Origin: Clostridium sp. M62/1
GTDB lineage: Bacteria > Bacillota > Clostridia > Lachnospirales > Lachnospiraceae
NCBI RefSeq assembly: GCF_020736365.1
Contig: NZ_CP085988.1
Location: forward strand, 1,742,001-1,806,000
DNA length: 64,000 nt
Direction: 5' to 3'
Part shown: one piece after another, positions 1 to 7,511 of the stretch
Position numbering within the stretch: the first letter of the stretch is position 1
Layout of the letters: each line of letters begins with the position of its first letter
Notes under the pieces: generated by a model
Database searches by the model: none
What the model was told of the DNA's origin: nothing
Seen by the model: the letters and a program-made list of their open reading frames with translations, nothing else
Translations under genes and position numbers: made by a program

Positions 1-2
1 GG

Positions 3-182
3 AGGAGCCGGCAGCCATCTCTGACTGCCGGCGTGTATGAAAAAGAATTTGTAACGGCTCCAACCCATCTGAGATTATCAACAGGCAAGTCTGCAGACGG
101 ATTGTTTCATGAAGGCGGGAACAGTCGTCTGTTCGCCGCGTTCAATCAAACGATAGTGCCGGCAGGGTTCTGTCTTCCCTAA
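3..182 (+). other. Open frame entering from the left edge, uncertain coding
   Basis: One plus-strand frame is open from the window edge to a TAA at 180-182 (about 59 codons). I do not recognise the peptide and it lacks a visible domain. It could be the 3' end of a gene outside the window or a chance frame through structured DNA, because the same stretch contains two strong inverted repeats (7-32 and 161-200). Coding status is undecided. Confidence 0.2.
7..32. repeat. Perfect 8-bp hairpin
   Basis: GCCGGCAG (7-14) pairs exactly with CTGCCGGC (25-32) around a 10-nt loop. No T-run follows on either side, so it is not an obvious terminator. Confidence 0.5.
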
Positions 183-233
183 GGAAGGAGAATTCCTGCC
201 CCTCAGCTAAAAAAGCAGTGACTTTTTTAACTG
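161..233. terminator. Two adjacent hairpins, possible bidirectional terminator
   Basis: The first hairpin has GGCAGG (161-166), TTCT (168-171) and CTTCC (174-178) pairing with GGAAG (183-187), AGAA (189-192) and CCTGCC (195-200), giving 15 pairs with small bulges around a CTAA loop. The second pairs TAAAAAAG (208-215) with CTTTTTTA (222-229), and CAG/CTG at its base. It has T or A runs on both strands, as expected for a factor-independent terminator between the gene left of the window and the retron. Between 234 and 386 I see no gene. Confidence 0.4.
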
Positions 234-386
234 TCCTAAGCATAACAGGAGAGTGTGAAAAAAATATGTAAAAGCTGTGAAGAAATTATGAACAATACAG
301 CCCGGGAGAAAGGAGGCAGTGAACGGGCAGAATTTAGCTACTTTCTTTTTTGGAAGGGGTGTGATAAGATGATACCAGATGCGGCT

Positions 387-717
387 GGCCTGCGTCCTGA
401 GAATATCAGGCCGGGCTGCCGCTGAAGCATTCCGGGAGGTCAAAGCGCCGGGAAAGCGTAAGACCTGGAAAAAACAGGCGCGCGGCAGCGAATGGAACAT
501 AAGGGTTCCCAAAGGAGCGAGTCGCTCTTTTTGTCAGAAGGGAGGGGCAGGCAGCGCTGTCTGCCTTCCAAATCATCTGCACCGTACAGGGAGCGCCCAT
601 GCGGTGCATGAACGCCGGTATCCCCTGCGGGGATATTCAGTACGGCTCCGAAGATTCGGCATTGCTGTGACAGTGCCGCCCGCCTGAATGCTGTGAGACT
701 GACTGAGGCTGCAGGCT
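387..717 (+). ncRNA. Candidate retron msr-msd RNA
   Basis: This region lies immediately upstream of a retron reverse transcriptase, where retron RNAs are encoded, and is dense in hairpins. Candidate a1/a2 end pairing is 387-401 with 703-717 (13 of 15 positions pair, two as G-U). A second long-range helix joins GCATTC (427-432) to GAATGC (686-691). Local hairpins in order: CCTG/CAGG near 466-480; 494-498/505-509; 515-518/524-527; a 9-pair stem near 546-565; TGCACCG (578-584) with CGGTGCA (602-608); TATCCCC (619-625) with GGGGATA (629-635), itself enclosed by GCCG (614-617)/CGGC (643-646); and CGGCATTG (657-664) with CAGTGCCG (671-678). An AGC at 426-428 could hold the branching guanosine. The exact ends and the msr/msd boundary are inferred, not shown. 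Confidence 0.5.
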
Positions 718-747
718 GTGACTGTACAGGAGAGGAAGGGATTTAAG

Positions 748-1761
748 ATGGGAGAGACAGGGCTGTGGAATCACTGCAGCAGCAGGCAGTGCGTGGAGAT
801 GATTCTCTCAATGAAACTTCTGGGCTATGCCTCCCTCACAGAGGAGCAGGAGCTTTCTGTCCTCTACGAACTGAGCAATCATGCGTCCCGCCATTACAGG
901 GAGGCGGTGATCCCGAAACGGACGGGAGGTGTCCGGCATCTGATGGTTCCAGACAGCACACTGAAGGCAGTACAGCGGCGGATTCTTAGGAATGTTCTCT
1001 CCGGACTTGAACTTTCTGAACAGGCATACGCCTACAGGAAGGGAGTGGGAATCAGGGAAAATGCGGCTGTCCATACGGGGCAGGAAAAGATTCTCAAGCT
1101 GGATATTCATGACTTTTTCGGAAGCATAACCAGCTCCAGCGTCTATGGGCTGGCGTTTCCAGGAACTGTGTTCCCTCCCCAGGTGAGAGGTCTTCTGACT
1201 TCCCTGTGCTGTCTGAGAGGAAGGCTTCCCCAGGGCTCTCCTGCTTCTCCGGCCATTTCCAATCTGGTGATGCGGCCCTTTGATGAGCATATGGGACTCT
1301 GGTGCCGCGAGAGAAATATCAGATACAGCCGCTACTGCGACGACATGACCTTTTCCGGCAGCTTTGATGCGGGCAAAGTCATCCGGAAGGTTTCCGGCTT
1401 TCTGTCTGAGAGGGGCATGAGGCTGAACTGGAAAAAGACGGGAGTTTACGGGAAAAACTGCCGCCAGGAGGTGACGGGCCTTACGGTCAATGAGAAGGTG
1501 CAGCTTCCAAAAGAATTGAGAAGACAGCTTCGCATGGAATGCTATTACTGCCGCAGATTCGGGACGGAGAGCCATATGGAGCGCCTGGGCCTGGCAGAAA
1601 GTGAGAGTGAGGAGCACTTTCTGATGAGGCTTTTAGGAAGGCTTGAATATGCTCTGAGCGTCAGCCCCGGCGCAAAGGAGTTTGAACAGGAGAGGGAGTA
1701 TTTCCGGGAGCAGCTGAAAGCCCTCAGAGAGAGAAGGGCACAGAAAAATCAGAAGGGATGA
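748..1761 (+). CDS. Retron reverse transcriptase
   Basis: This 337-residue protein has a typical length for a stand-alone retron RT. Visible motifs in order: the N-terminal fingers (KRTGGVRHL, residues 58-65), the retron-specific NAxxH motif (NAAVH, 105-109), RT3 (LDIHDFF, 118-124), RT4 (LPQGSPASP, 160-168), the catalytic YCDD box (196-199) and the retron-specific VTG motif (VTGLTVN, 242-248). Retron RTs use a structured RNA as both primer and template to make branched msDNA, usually as part of an anti-phage system with an effector. The frame stays open to a GTG at 718, but the ATG at 748 has a GGAAGGG ribosome site seven bases upstream and leaves the putative a2 arm outside the gene. No recognised retron effector (HNH/ATPase, nucleoside deoxyribosyltransferase, two-TM protein, protease) is adjacent. 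Confidence 0.93.
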   Translation: MGETGLWNHCSSRQCVEMILSMKLLGYASLTEEQELSVLYELSNHASRHYREAVIPKRTGGVRHLMVPDSTLKAVQRRILRNVLSGLELSEQAYAYRKGVGIRENAAVHTGQEKILKLDIHDFFGSITSSSVYGLAFPGTVFPPQVRGLLTSLCCLRGRLPQGSPASPAISNLVMRPFDEHMGLWCRERNIRYSRYCDDMTFSGSFDAGKVIRKVSGFLSERGMRLNWKKTGVYGKNCRQEVTGLTVNEKVQLPKELRRQLRMECYYCRRFGTESHMERLGLAESESEEHFLMRLLGRLEYALSVSPGAKEFEQEREYFREQLKALRERRAQKNQKG

Positions 1762-1794
1762 GCGGTTCACCCATCCAATAAGGAGGACAAGATC

Positions 1795-2121
1795 ATGGAG
1801 ATTGAGAGAAGAGAGAATGCCAACGGAGGAAAAGGAACGATTTTTGTTAAGCGCATCCTGAATGAAGAGGAGTTAAATGGAAAGTGCAAGATGTTTGCCG
1901 AGGTGACGATCCCGGCAGGGTGTTCCCTGGGTTACCATGTTCACAGCAGGGAGAGCGAAACCTACTATATCGTAAAAGGGCAGGGCGAGTATAATGACAA
2001 TGGAACCACAAGGATTGTAAATCCGGGAGACCGTACCTTTACCCCTGACGGCTGCGGGCACGGGATCGCAAATAACACGGAGGAGGAGCTGGTGTTTATG
2101 GCTCTGATTATTCCGGATTAA
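1795..2121 (+). CDS. Small single-domain cupin protein
   Basis: A 108-residue protein with a single conserved beta-barrel cupin. Motif 1 is visible as GYHVHSRESETYYIVKGQG (residues ~42-60), with two histidines and a glutamate placed to bind a metal, and motif 2 includes PDGCGHGIAN (~84-93). Such mini-cupins range from sugar or acid isomerases to regulators, and the substrate cannot be read from sequence. The start at 1795 follows a good AAGGAGG site. It begins 33 bp after the retron RT on the same strand, so co-transcription with the retron is possible. That is only a positional argument for a functional link. Confidence 0.85.
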   Translation: MEIERRENANGGKGTIFVKRILNEEELNGKCKMFAEVTIPAGCSLGYHVHSRESETYYIVKGQGEYNDNGTTRIVNPGDRTFTPDGCGHGIANNTEEELVFMALIIPD

Positions 2122-2324
2122 GATAAAATTTTGCGCAGAGCAGGAAAGCCAGCCTGGCATCGTGGAATGAAAATCCGCAGGAATGCGGCATAGTTCCGGA
2201 TGTCAGGCCTTTGTGATCGGGCATGCAAAAGCCGGAAGAGACGAAAGGCTCACCGGCAGAAAAGACAGTATGGCAGAAAGACAGTGCCGCAGAAAAACAG
2301 CAGGGACAGCGAAAGGAGCAGGGA

Positions 2325-2789
2325 GTGAAACGACACAGATTCAGATTTACCATATACAGCGGGGTTCTGGTTCTCATCCTTCTTTTTCTGGCTCTTCAGG
2401 GGAAGAGGCCGGATAAACAGCTCATGTTTGATGAGAATTCCAGGACGGATATTTATATACATACAGAGACCGGCCAGGAGCCGGCCATCGATCCGGCGGA
2501 CTTTTTTCCGGATGTTGAGGGGCTTTCCCTGGATCTGTTCGAATATGATCTGAGCGGATGCAGTTTGGAACAGCCGGGGGAATATACGGTTCCGGTTTAT
2601 TATGACGGAAAGAAGACAAATGCCGTTCTCCGCATAATCGTTGAGGACGGCAGCACAGGCGGCGAGGAGACGGCGGGCGTGCTGTCCGACACAGCAGGAC
2701 AGGAGATGGCCGGGGAGGTCAGGGAAAAGCCGCTGCCGGGCAATTTCGTTTATGAGGGCAGCGGAGAGGAAAGGGAGGTGGAACCGTGA
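2325..2789 (+). CDS. Single-pass membrane protein with Ig-like extracellular part
   Basis: About 154 residues. After a short basic N-terminus (KRHRFRF) comes one hydrophobic segment (residues ~9-24), then an outward region with the look of a bacterial Ig-like/DUF5011-type beta domain (ENSRTDIYIHT ... GEYTVPVYYDGKKTNAVLRIIVED), then a Gly/Glu-rich tail. The frame extends back to an ATG at 2223 with no ribosome site. The GTG at 2325 has an AGGAG six bases upstream and places the transmembrane segment at the N-terminus, so I prefer it. The stop overlaps the sbcD start (GTGA), so the two are translationally coupled. Function is unknown. Confidence 0.65.
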   Translation: MKRHRFRFTIYSGVLVLILLFLALQGKRPDKQLMFDENSRTDIYIHTETGQEPAIDPADFFPDVEGLSLDLFEYDLSGCSLEQPGEYTVPVYYDGKKTNAVLRIIVEDGSTGGEETAGVLSDTAGQEMAGEVREKPLPGNFVYEGSGEEREVEP

Positions 2790-3973
2790 AGTTCTTTCAT
2801 CTTTCCGATCTCCATATCGGAAAACAGCTGAACGGGTGGAGCCTCAGGGAGAACCAGGAGGCTGTGCTGGGACAGATAGTGAGGTATGCAGAGGAATACC
2901 GGCCGGATGCGGTTCTGATCTGCGGGGATATCTATGACAAGTCTGTCCCCTCCGGGGAGGCATATTCCATATTTGGAGGATTTCTGGAACGCCTGGCAGG
3001 GATCGGGATTCCGGTGCTTGTGATTGCCGGAAATCATGACAGCCCGGAGCGTCTGAGCTTTGCGGGGCAGATTCTCGAGAAGGAGCGTATTTTTATCAGT
3101 TCATTTCCTCCGTCAGAGAAGGGGGAACGCCTGAGGCGGGTGACGCTGTCCGACAGGTGGGGGGAGGTGGATTTCTACCTCTTTCCTTTTATGAGACCCG
3201 GGTACGTGCGCCGGCTTTTGGCGGCAGAGAGCGGTGAGCAGGAGGATATATCGGTTCAGAGCCTCACCTATGATCAGGCGTTCCGGCTGATGCTTGAGAG
3301 GGAGGAGATTGACAGCAGCAGGAGAAATGTGATCCTCTGCCACCAGTTTTTTGTGAGCGCCTCTGAAAAGCCGGACACCTGTGAGTCAGAAACGGCTGTG
3401 CTCATGGCGGGAGGGCTGGACCAGATTGATATTTCAGCCCTTGACTGCTTTGATTATGCCGCTCTGGGGCACCTCCATGGCTCCCAGAGGGTGGGAAGAG
3501 AGTCCGCCCGCTACTGCGGAACACCCTATAAGTATTCCGTCAGTGAGGAGCGCCACAGGAAGGCTGTGGTTATGGTGGAGCTTGGAAGAAAGGGGGAGGA
3601 GCCCCTTCTCTCGTTTCTGCCCTTAGCCGGGGTTCAGGACGTGCGAAAGGAGAGAGGAACCCTTAAACAGGTCCTGAGCCGGGCTTTTGAACCGTCCTGC
3701 CATGATTTTGTAAGCATTGTCCTGACCGATGAGAGGGAACCGGCCAACTTCAGGGAACAGCTGAGGGAGAAATACGATCACATTCTGGAGATAAGGATTG
3801 ACAATGAGAGGACGAGAAGGAGACTTGAAGACGAAAAAGAGCCGATTCCCGTGTTAAAGCCCATGGAGGCGTTTCGCCAGTTCTTTTCCATGATTTTGAA
3901 CAGCGATCTGACAGAGGAGGAGGAGAGGCTCATGGCCCAGGTGATTGAGGAAGCGAAGGAGGAAGAGGATTGA
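2786..3973 (+). CDS. sbcD: SbcD, nuclease subunit of the SbcCD exonuclease
   Basis: A 395-residue calcineurin-like phosphoesterase of the Mre11/SbcD family. The metal-binding motifs are present: DLHIGK near the N-terminus (SDLHIG, residues 7-12), GDIYDKS (~48-54), GNHDSPERLSF (~83-93), CHQFF (~186-190) and the late GHLHG (~228-232). With SbcC it forms an ATP-dependent exo/endonuclease that opens DNA hairpins and removes protein-blocked ends. It starts with GTG, overlapping the previous stop, behind AGGGAGGTGG. It ends in TGA overlapping the TTG start of sbcC. Its nearness to a retron, whose msDNA is hairpin DNA, is worth noting. Confidence 0.95.
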   Translation: MKFFHLSDLHIGKQLNGWSLRENQEAVLGQIVRYAEEYRPDAVLICGDIYDKSVPSGEAYSIFGGFLERLAGIGIPVLVIAGNHDSPERLSFAGQILEKERIFISSFPPSEKGERLRRVTLSDRWGEVDFYLFPFMRPGYVRRLLAAESGEQEDISVQSLTYDQAFRLMLEREEIDSSRRNVILCHQFFVSASEKPDTCESETAVLMAGGLDQIDISALDCFDYAALGHLHGSQRVGRESARYCGTPYKYSVSEERHRKAVVMVELGRKGEEPLLSFLPLAGVQDVRKERGTLKQVLSRAFEPSCHDFVSIVLTDEREPANFREQLREKYDHILEIRIDNERTRRRLEDEKEPIPVLKPMEAFRQFFSMILNSDLTEEEERLMAQVIEEAKEEED

Positions 3974-6900
3974 AGCCGCTGAGACTTGTCATGTCTGCTT
4001 TTGGCTCTTACCTGAAGCAGACGGAAATTGATTTTGAAGCTCTGGGGGACGGGATTTTTCTGATCACAGGCGATACGGGAGCCGGAAAAACCACCATCTT
4101 TGATGCCATAGCCTTTGCCCTTTACGGGGAGACCAGCGGCCAGAGAAGGGACGGCTCTATGATGCGCAGCCAGTCTGCCTTACCAAAGCAGGAGACCAGG
4201 GTGGAACTGGTATTTTCAGACAGAGGAGAGGTTTACCGGATTGTGAGAAGCCCCTCCTATGAACGTCCGAGTCTGAGAAAGAAGAAGGACGGGGAGCAGG
4301 CCATGACGACCCAGCCGGCCAGAGTATCACTGTTTCTTCCGGACGGCTCGGAATTTCCCGGAAAGATTTCAGATGTCAATGAAAAAATACGGGAGATTGT
4401 GGGAGTTGACAGAGGGCAGTTTTCACAGACGGCTATGATTGCCCAGGGGGAGTACATGAGGCTTCTAACAGCAGGCTCCAGAGAGAGAAAGGAGATCTTT
4501 TCGAGAATTTTTGATACAGGAGTGTATGAGCGGATTCAGCGAAAGCTCAGAGAGCGAAACAGCGAGCTTGCAAAGAAGCTGGAGGACAATGGGAAGTTCT
4601 GCCTGCGGGAAGCTGAGCGCATCCGTGTGCCCGAGGAGAGCGGACTTGCCCCCAGGTGGGAGCAGGCAGTTTCCAGCCTGGAGAGCTGCCCGGAGGAGAT
4701 TCTGGCTGTTTCAAAGGAGGCGTGCAGCTTCAGCAGGATGGAGGCTGAGAAGGAGCGCAGGGAGGATGAGAGACTGGTCGATGAGCTGCACAGGCTGGGC
4801 AGCAGGATTGAGAGAGCCCGGCGCGTGTCTGAGCTTAAAGAGCAGGAGAAAGCGGCGGAGGAACACCTGCGCCTGCTCCAGAGTTCTCAGGAGGTGTTTG
4901 AAGAGAAAAAGAGAAGGCTAAAACTGGGCAGGCAGGCGGCGCCGGTCTGGCAGAAGGAGGACGAAGCCAGGAAAAAGGAGGGAGAGTGGATCGAAGCGGG
5001 GGAGAGGCTCGGGGAGATAAAGGAAAAACTCTCAGCGCTCTCGGAAGATTTTTTGCAGGCAGAGAAGGACAGCGGGGAGGCAGAAAGCAGATACCGCGCA
5101 GAACAGCCGGGGCTTTTAGAGCAGGAGCAGGAACTGAAACGCTCCCTTCCTCTCTACCGTGAGCTGGAACAGTGCATGGCCTCCATCCGTGCAGAGGAGG
5201 TTCGCAGGGAGAGGACAAAGAGGGAGGAGGAGGCTTCTGCTGAAGGGCAGGAGGACTGTCTGAAACGCCTGGCTGCCCTGAAGGCGGAGAGAGAGGAAAA
5301 AAGAGACAGCGGCCTGAACCTGGAACGGTGCAGGGCTGAGATAGAGCGGCTGAAAAAGAGAAAGGACGAAGTTACCCAGCTTGGACGAAAGTTAAAGGAG
5401 CTGGAAGAGAGGGAGAAACGCTTAAAAGAGGAGCAGGATATTCTGGGCAGGGAGAGCAGGAACTATGAGCAGGCCGCCGCTGACTACGACAGGCTGTACC
5501 GGATATTTATACTGTCCCAGGCGGGGCTTCTGGCAGAGGAGCTCAGGGAGGGAAAGCCCTGCCCGGTCTGCGGTTCCTTAAGCCATCCCTGCCCTGCCCG
5601 GCTTCTGGATGAGCGCGTGACGGCAGAACAGCTGGATCGTGCAAAGAAAGTGAGAGAAACGGCTGACAGGGCTGCGAGAGAGCGCTTAGCCTGTGTGCGG
5701 GCCCTGAAAGCCGAGACAGGGGTAGTAAAAAGCCAGTGTGAAGCTATGTATGAGGCCATCAGAAAGCCAGGGGCGGATGAAGTTAAAGAACACGCGGTCT
5801 TTGACAGGCAGAATGCCTTTCAGGAAATGAGAGAGCTGTTTTTTGAACTTCAGGAAGAGCAGAGGCAGAGAGAGCGGGAAGAAAAAGAGTGGGAGAAGGC
5901 CAGGATCCGCCTGTCAGAGATTGACGTTTTGATGGAGAAGGAGGAGAAAAAAAGAGAGGATCTGGAAAGGAAGAGAAAGGAACTCTCCGGAGAGCTGGCA
6001 GGGACGGAGTCCAGGCTGAGCAGCCTGAAGGCGAGATACGAGGAGCAGAAAAAGCAGCTCCTCTTTGAGACAGGTGAGCAGGCAGAGGAGAGGCTTTCCA
6101 GGATACAGGAGGCTGCCGGAAAGCTCCTGGCCGAAAAGGAGAAGGCGGAAAAAAGGAAGGAGGAGCTTGGAAGGCAGACCGGTCTTCTGAAGGGGCGGCT
6201 GGCCTCCGAGGAGGAAAAAGAGAGGAAGCTTCTTAGTCAGAAAGAGCAGATTTACGGTGAGTGGCAGGAGCTTCTCCAGAAAATGGGATTTTCAGGAGAG
6301 GAGGAATACAGGAGTGCGATTCTTAAGGAGGGGGAACAGGAGCGCCTGGAAGCTGATATTTCACAGTACGAGCAGAGTCTTACTGCCGCCTCTTCCGCCC
6401 TTTTGCAGTGCCAAAAAAGCCTGGAGGGATTAGAAGAGGAGGAGCTTTCGCCTCTCCTCGAGAAGGAAGAGGCCATGAAGCAGGAGCGGCGGCTTGCCTC
6501 TTTCAGGCTTTCTGAGTCAGCCTCCAGACTGGCGGAAAATGAGGGAGCCTGCAGGGAGCTTGAAAGGCTCCTTGGAAAGAGAAGGAGGCTTCTTGAAGAA
6601 TACGGGCCGGTCAACCGTCTCTGCCTGGCTGCAGACGGGAAGGTGAGCGGCACGGCGCGGATGGATTTCCAGACCTATGTGCAGAGACAGTACTTTTCCC
6701 AGATGATCCATGCGGCAAACATCAGGCTCAGGCGGATGACGCAGGGGCAGTTTCTCCTTCGGTGCCGGGAGTTTGGAGATCTCAGCCTGCGCGGGGAGGC
6801 AGGCCTGGATCTGGATGTATACAGTGTGGACACAGACAGCGTCCGGGATGTGAAAACCCTCTCCGGCGGCGAGGCCTTTCTGGCGGCCCTTTCCATGGCT

Positions 6901-7155
6901 CTCGCCATGGCAGATGTGATCCAGAATACGGCGGGGAGCGTGGAGATGGATGCGCTGTTTATCGACGAGGGCTTCGGCTCGCTGGATGATGAGGCCAGAG
7001 CCAGGGCGATCTCCGTTCTCAAAGAGCTGTCAGGCGGAAAGCGCATGATCGGCATTATCTCCCACGTGGCAGAGCTGAGAGAGCAGATGGGAAGGAAAAT
7101 CGTAGTGAAAAAGGGGGAGGAAGGTAGCTTCATCCGTCTGGAGACGGAAGAGTAG
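3970..7155 (+). CDS. sbcC: SbcC, SMC-like ATPase subunit of SbcCD
   Basis: A 1061-residue Rad50/SbcC-type ATPase. Walker A GDTGAGKTT lies near residue 34. Two long Glu/Lys/Arg-rich coiled-coil arms surround a zinc-hook CPVC near residue 530, which dimerises two complexes through a shared metal. The ABC signature LSGGE is near 965 and Walker B (ALFIDEGFGSLD) near 995. The start is TTG at 3970, overlapping the sbcD stop. AAGGAGG lies six bases upstream, and the encoded MKPLRLVMSAFG matches the usual SbcC N-terminus, so the internal ATG at 3991 is less likely. It forms one transcription unit with sbcD and the membrane protein before it. Confidence 0.95.
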   Translation: MKPLRLVMSAFGSYLKQTEIDFEALGDGIFLITGDTGAGKTTIFDAIAFALYGETSGQRRDGSMMRSQSALPKQETRVELVFSDRGEVYRIVRSPSYERPSLRKKKDGEQAMTTQPARVSLFLPDGSEFPGKISDVNEKIREIVGVDRGQFSQTAMIAQGEYMRLLTAGSRERKEIFSRIFDTGVYERIQRKLRERNSELAKKLEDNGKFCLREAERIRVPEESGLAPRWEQAVSSLESCPEEILAVSKEACSFSRMEAEKERREDERLVDELHRLGSRIERARRVSELKEQEKAAEEHLRLLQSSQEVFEEKKRRLKLGRQAAPVWQKEDEARKKEGEWIEAGERLGEIKEKLSALSEDFLQAEKDSGEAESRYRAEQPGLLEQEQELKRSLPLYRELEQCMASIRAEEVRRERTKREEEASAEGQEDCLKRLAALKAEREEKRDSGLNLERCRAEIERLKKRKDEVTQLGRKLKELEEREKRLKEEQDILGRESRNYEQAAADYDRLYRIFILSQAGLLAEELREGKPCPVCGSLSHPCPARLLDERVTAEQLDRAKKVRETADRAARERLACVRALKAETGVVKSQCEAMYEAIRKPGADEVKEHAVFDRQNAFQEMRELFFELQEEQRQREREEKEWEKARIRLSEIDVLMEKEEKKREDLERKRKELSGELAGTESRLSSLKARYEEQKKQLLFETGEQAEERLSRIQEAAGKLLAEKEKAEKRKEELGRQTGLLKGRLASEEEKERKLLSQKEQIYGEWQELLQKMGFSGEEEYRSAILKEGEQERLEADISQYEQSLTAASSALLQCQKSLEGLEEEELSPLLEKEEAMKQERRLASFRLSESASRLAENEGACRELERLLGKRRRLLEEYGPVNRLCLAADGKVSGTARMDFQTYVQRQYFSQMIHAANIRLRRMTQGQFLLRCREFGDLSLRGEAGLDLDVYSVDTDSVRDVKTLSGGEAFLAALSMALAMADVIQNTAGSVEMDALFIDEGFGSLDDEARARAISVLKELSGGKRMIGIISHVAELREQMGRKIVVKKGEEGSFIRLETEE

Positions 7156-7187
7156 GCGGGAGAAGAGGTTTCCTTCGCAGGAGCAAA

Positions 7188-7333
7188 AGCGGCGGGAAAG
7201 CGTTAGCCCGCCGTGCAGAAAGCGAGGAAAACCTATGGTTTTCCTCGCTTAGGGGCTTCGCCCCATGAAGGGAAAGAAGGAGAAAGCATACGGTGAGCAA
7301 GCTCCCCGCCTGCTTTTCCTTTCTTTCCCTTCG
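7188..7333. repeat. Cluster of four consecutive hairpins between sbcC and rnfC
   Basis: Four stems follow one another: GGCGGG (7191-7196) with CCCGCC (7207-7212); a perfect 14-bp stem 7220-7233/7237-7250 with a 3-nt loop; GGGGC (7252-7256) with GCCCC (7260-7264); and a long imperfect arm beginning GAAGGGAAAGAA (from 7267) pairing with the arm ending in CTTTCCCTTC (to ~7331), around an inner GAGC/GCTC. None is followed by a convincing T-run in the sense direction. It may be an intergenic repeat of the REP/MITE kind or an sbcC terminator array. It contains no open frame of interest. Confidence 0.6.
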
Positions 7334-7393
7334 CACGGCTCAGGTGTACTGAAATTTATACACCGATTATTATGATTACGTTAAATTTTCCAA

Positions 7394-7422
7394 TTGTTAA
7401 TTTTTTTTCACTATGGTATACT
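7394..7422 (+). promoter_or_regulatory. Probable rnf operon promoter
   Basis: TTGTTA (7394-7399) and TATACT (7417-7422) are separated by exactly 17 bp, 90 bp before rnfC, in an AT-rich stretch. This is a good sigma-A promoter shape although the -35 is only a partial match. Confidence 0.6.
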
Positions 7423-7440
7423 ATTTTCGATGGTTCTTAC

Positions 7441-7466
7441 TGTGAAATTGTGACATATAATTCACA
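7441..7466. promoter_or_regulatory. Inverted repeat downstream of the rnf promoter, possible operator
   Basis: TGTGAA (7441-7446) and TTCACA (7461-7466) form an inverted repeat. A second TGTGA (7449-7453) also pairs with the same TCACA. The site lies just after the predicted start of transcription, where a repressor would block the operon. The halves recall redox or Crp-type sites, but the spacing fits none of the common consensus forms. Confidence 0.35.
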
Positions 7467-7511
7467 TTTTTTACAGGGAAGAAAATAAACTAGAGAAAGA
7501 GGGTTTATTAG

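Noticed and set aside
379..687. Open frames in the region upstream of the retron RT
   Set aside because: The stretch is dominated by nested hairpins consistent with a retron RNA; peptides are low-complexity basic and lack ribosome sites.
808..1617. A 269-codon minus-strand frame opposite the reverse transcriptase
   Set aside because: The plus strand encodes all RT motifs; the antisense frame has no start signal or family features.
4835..5218. Pro/Ser-rich minus-strand frames inside sbcC
   Set aside because: They arise from the GAG/AAG-rich coiled-coil codons of sbcC read in reverse.
7394..7466. Rex-binding site for the rnf operon
   Set aside because: Only one TTGTTAA-like half is present, and the other inverted repeat has 8 or 14 bases between halves rather than the usual spacing, so I call only a generic palindrome.
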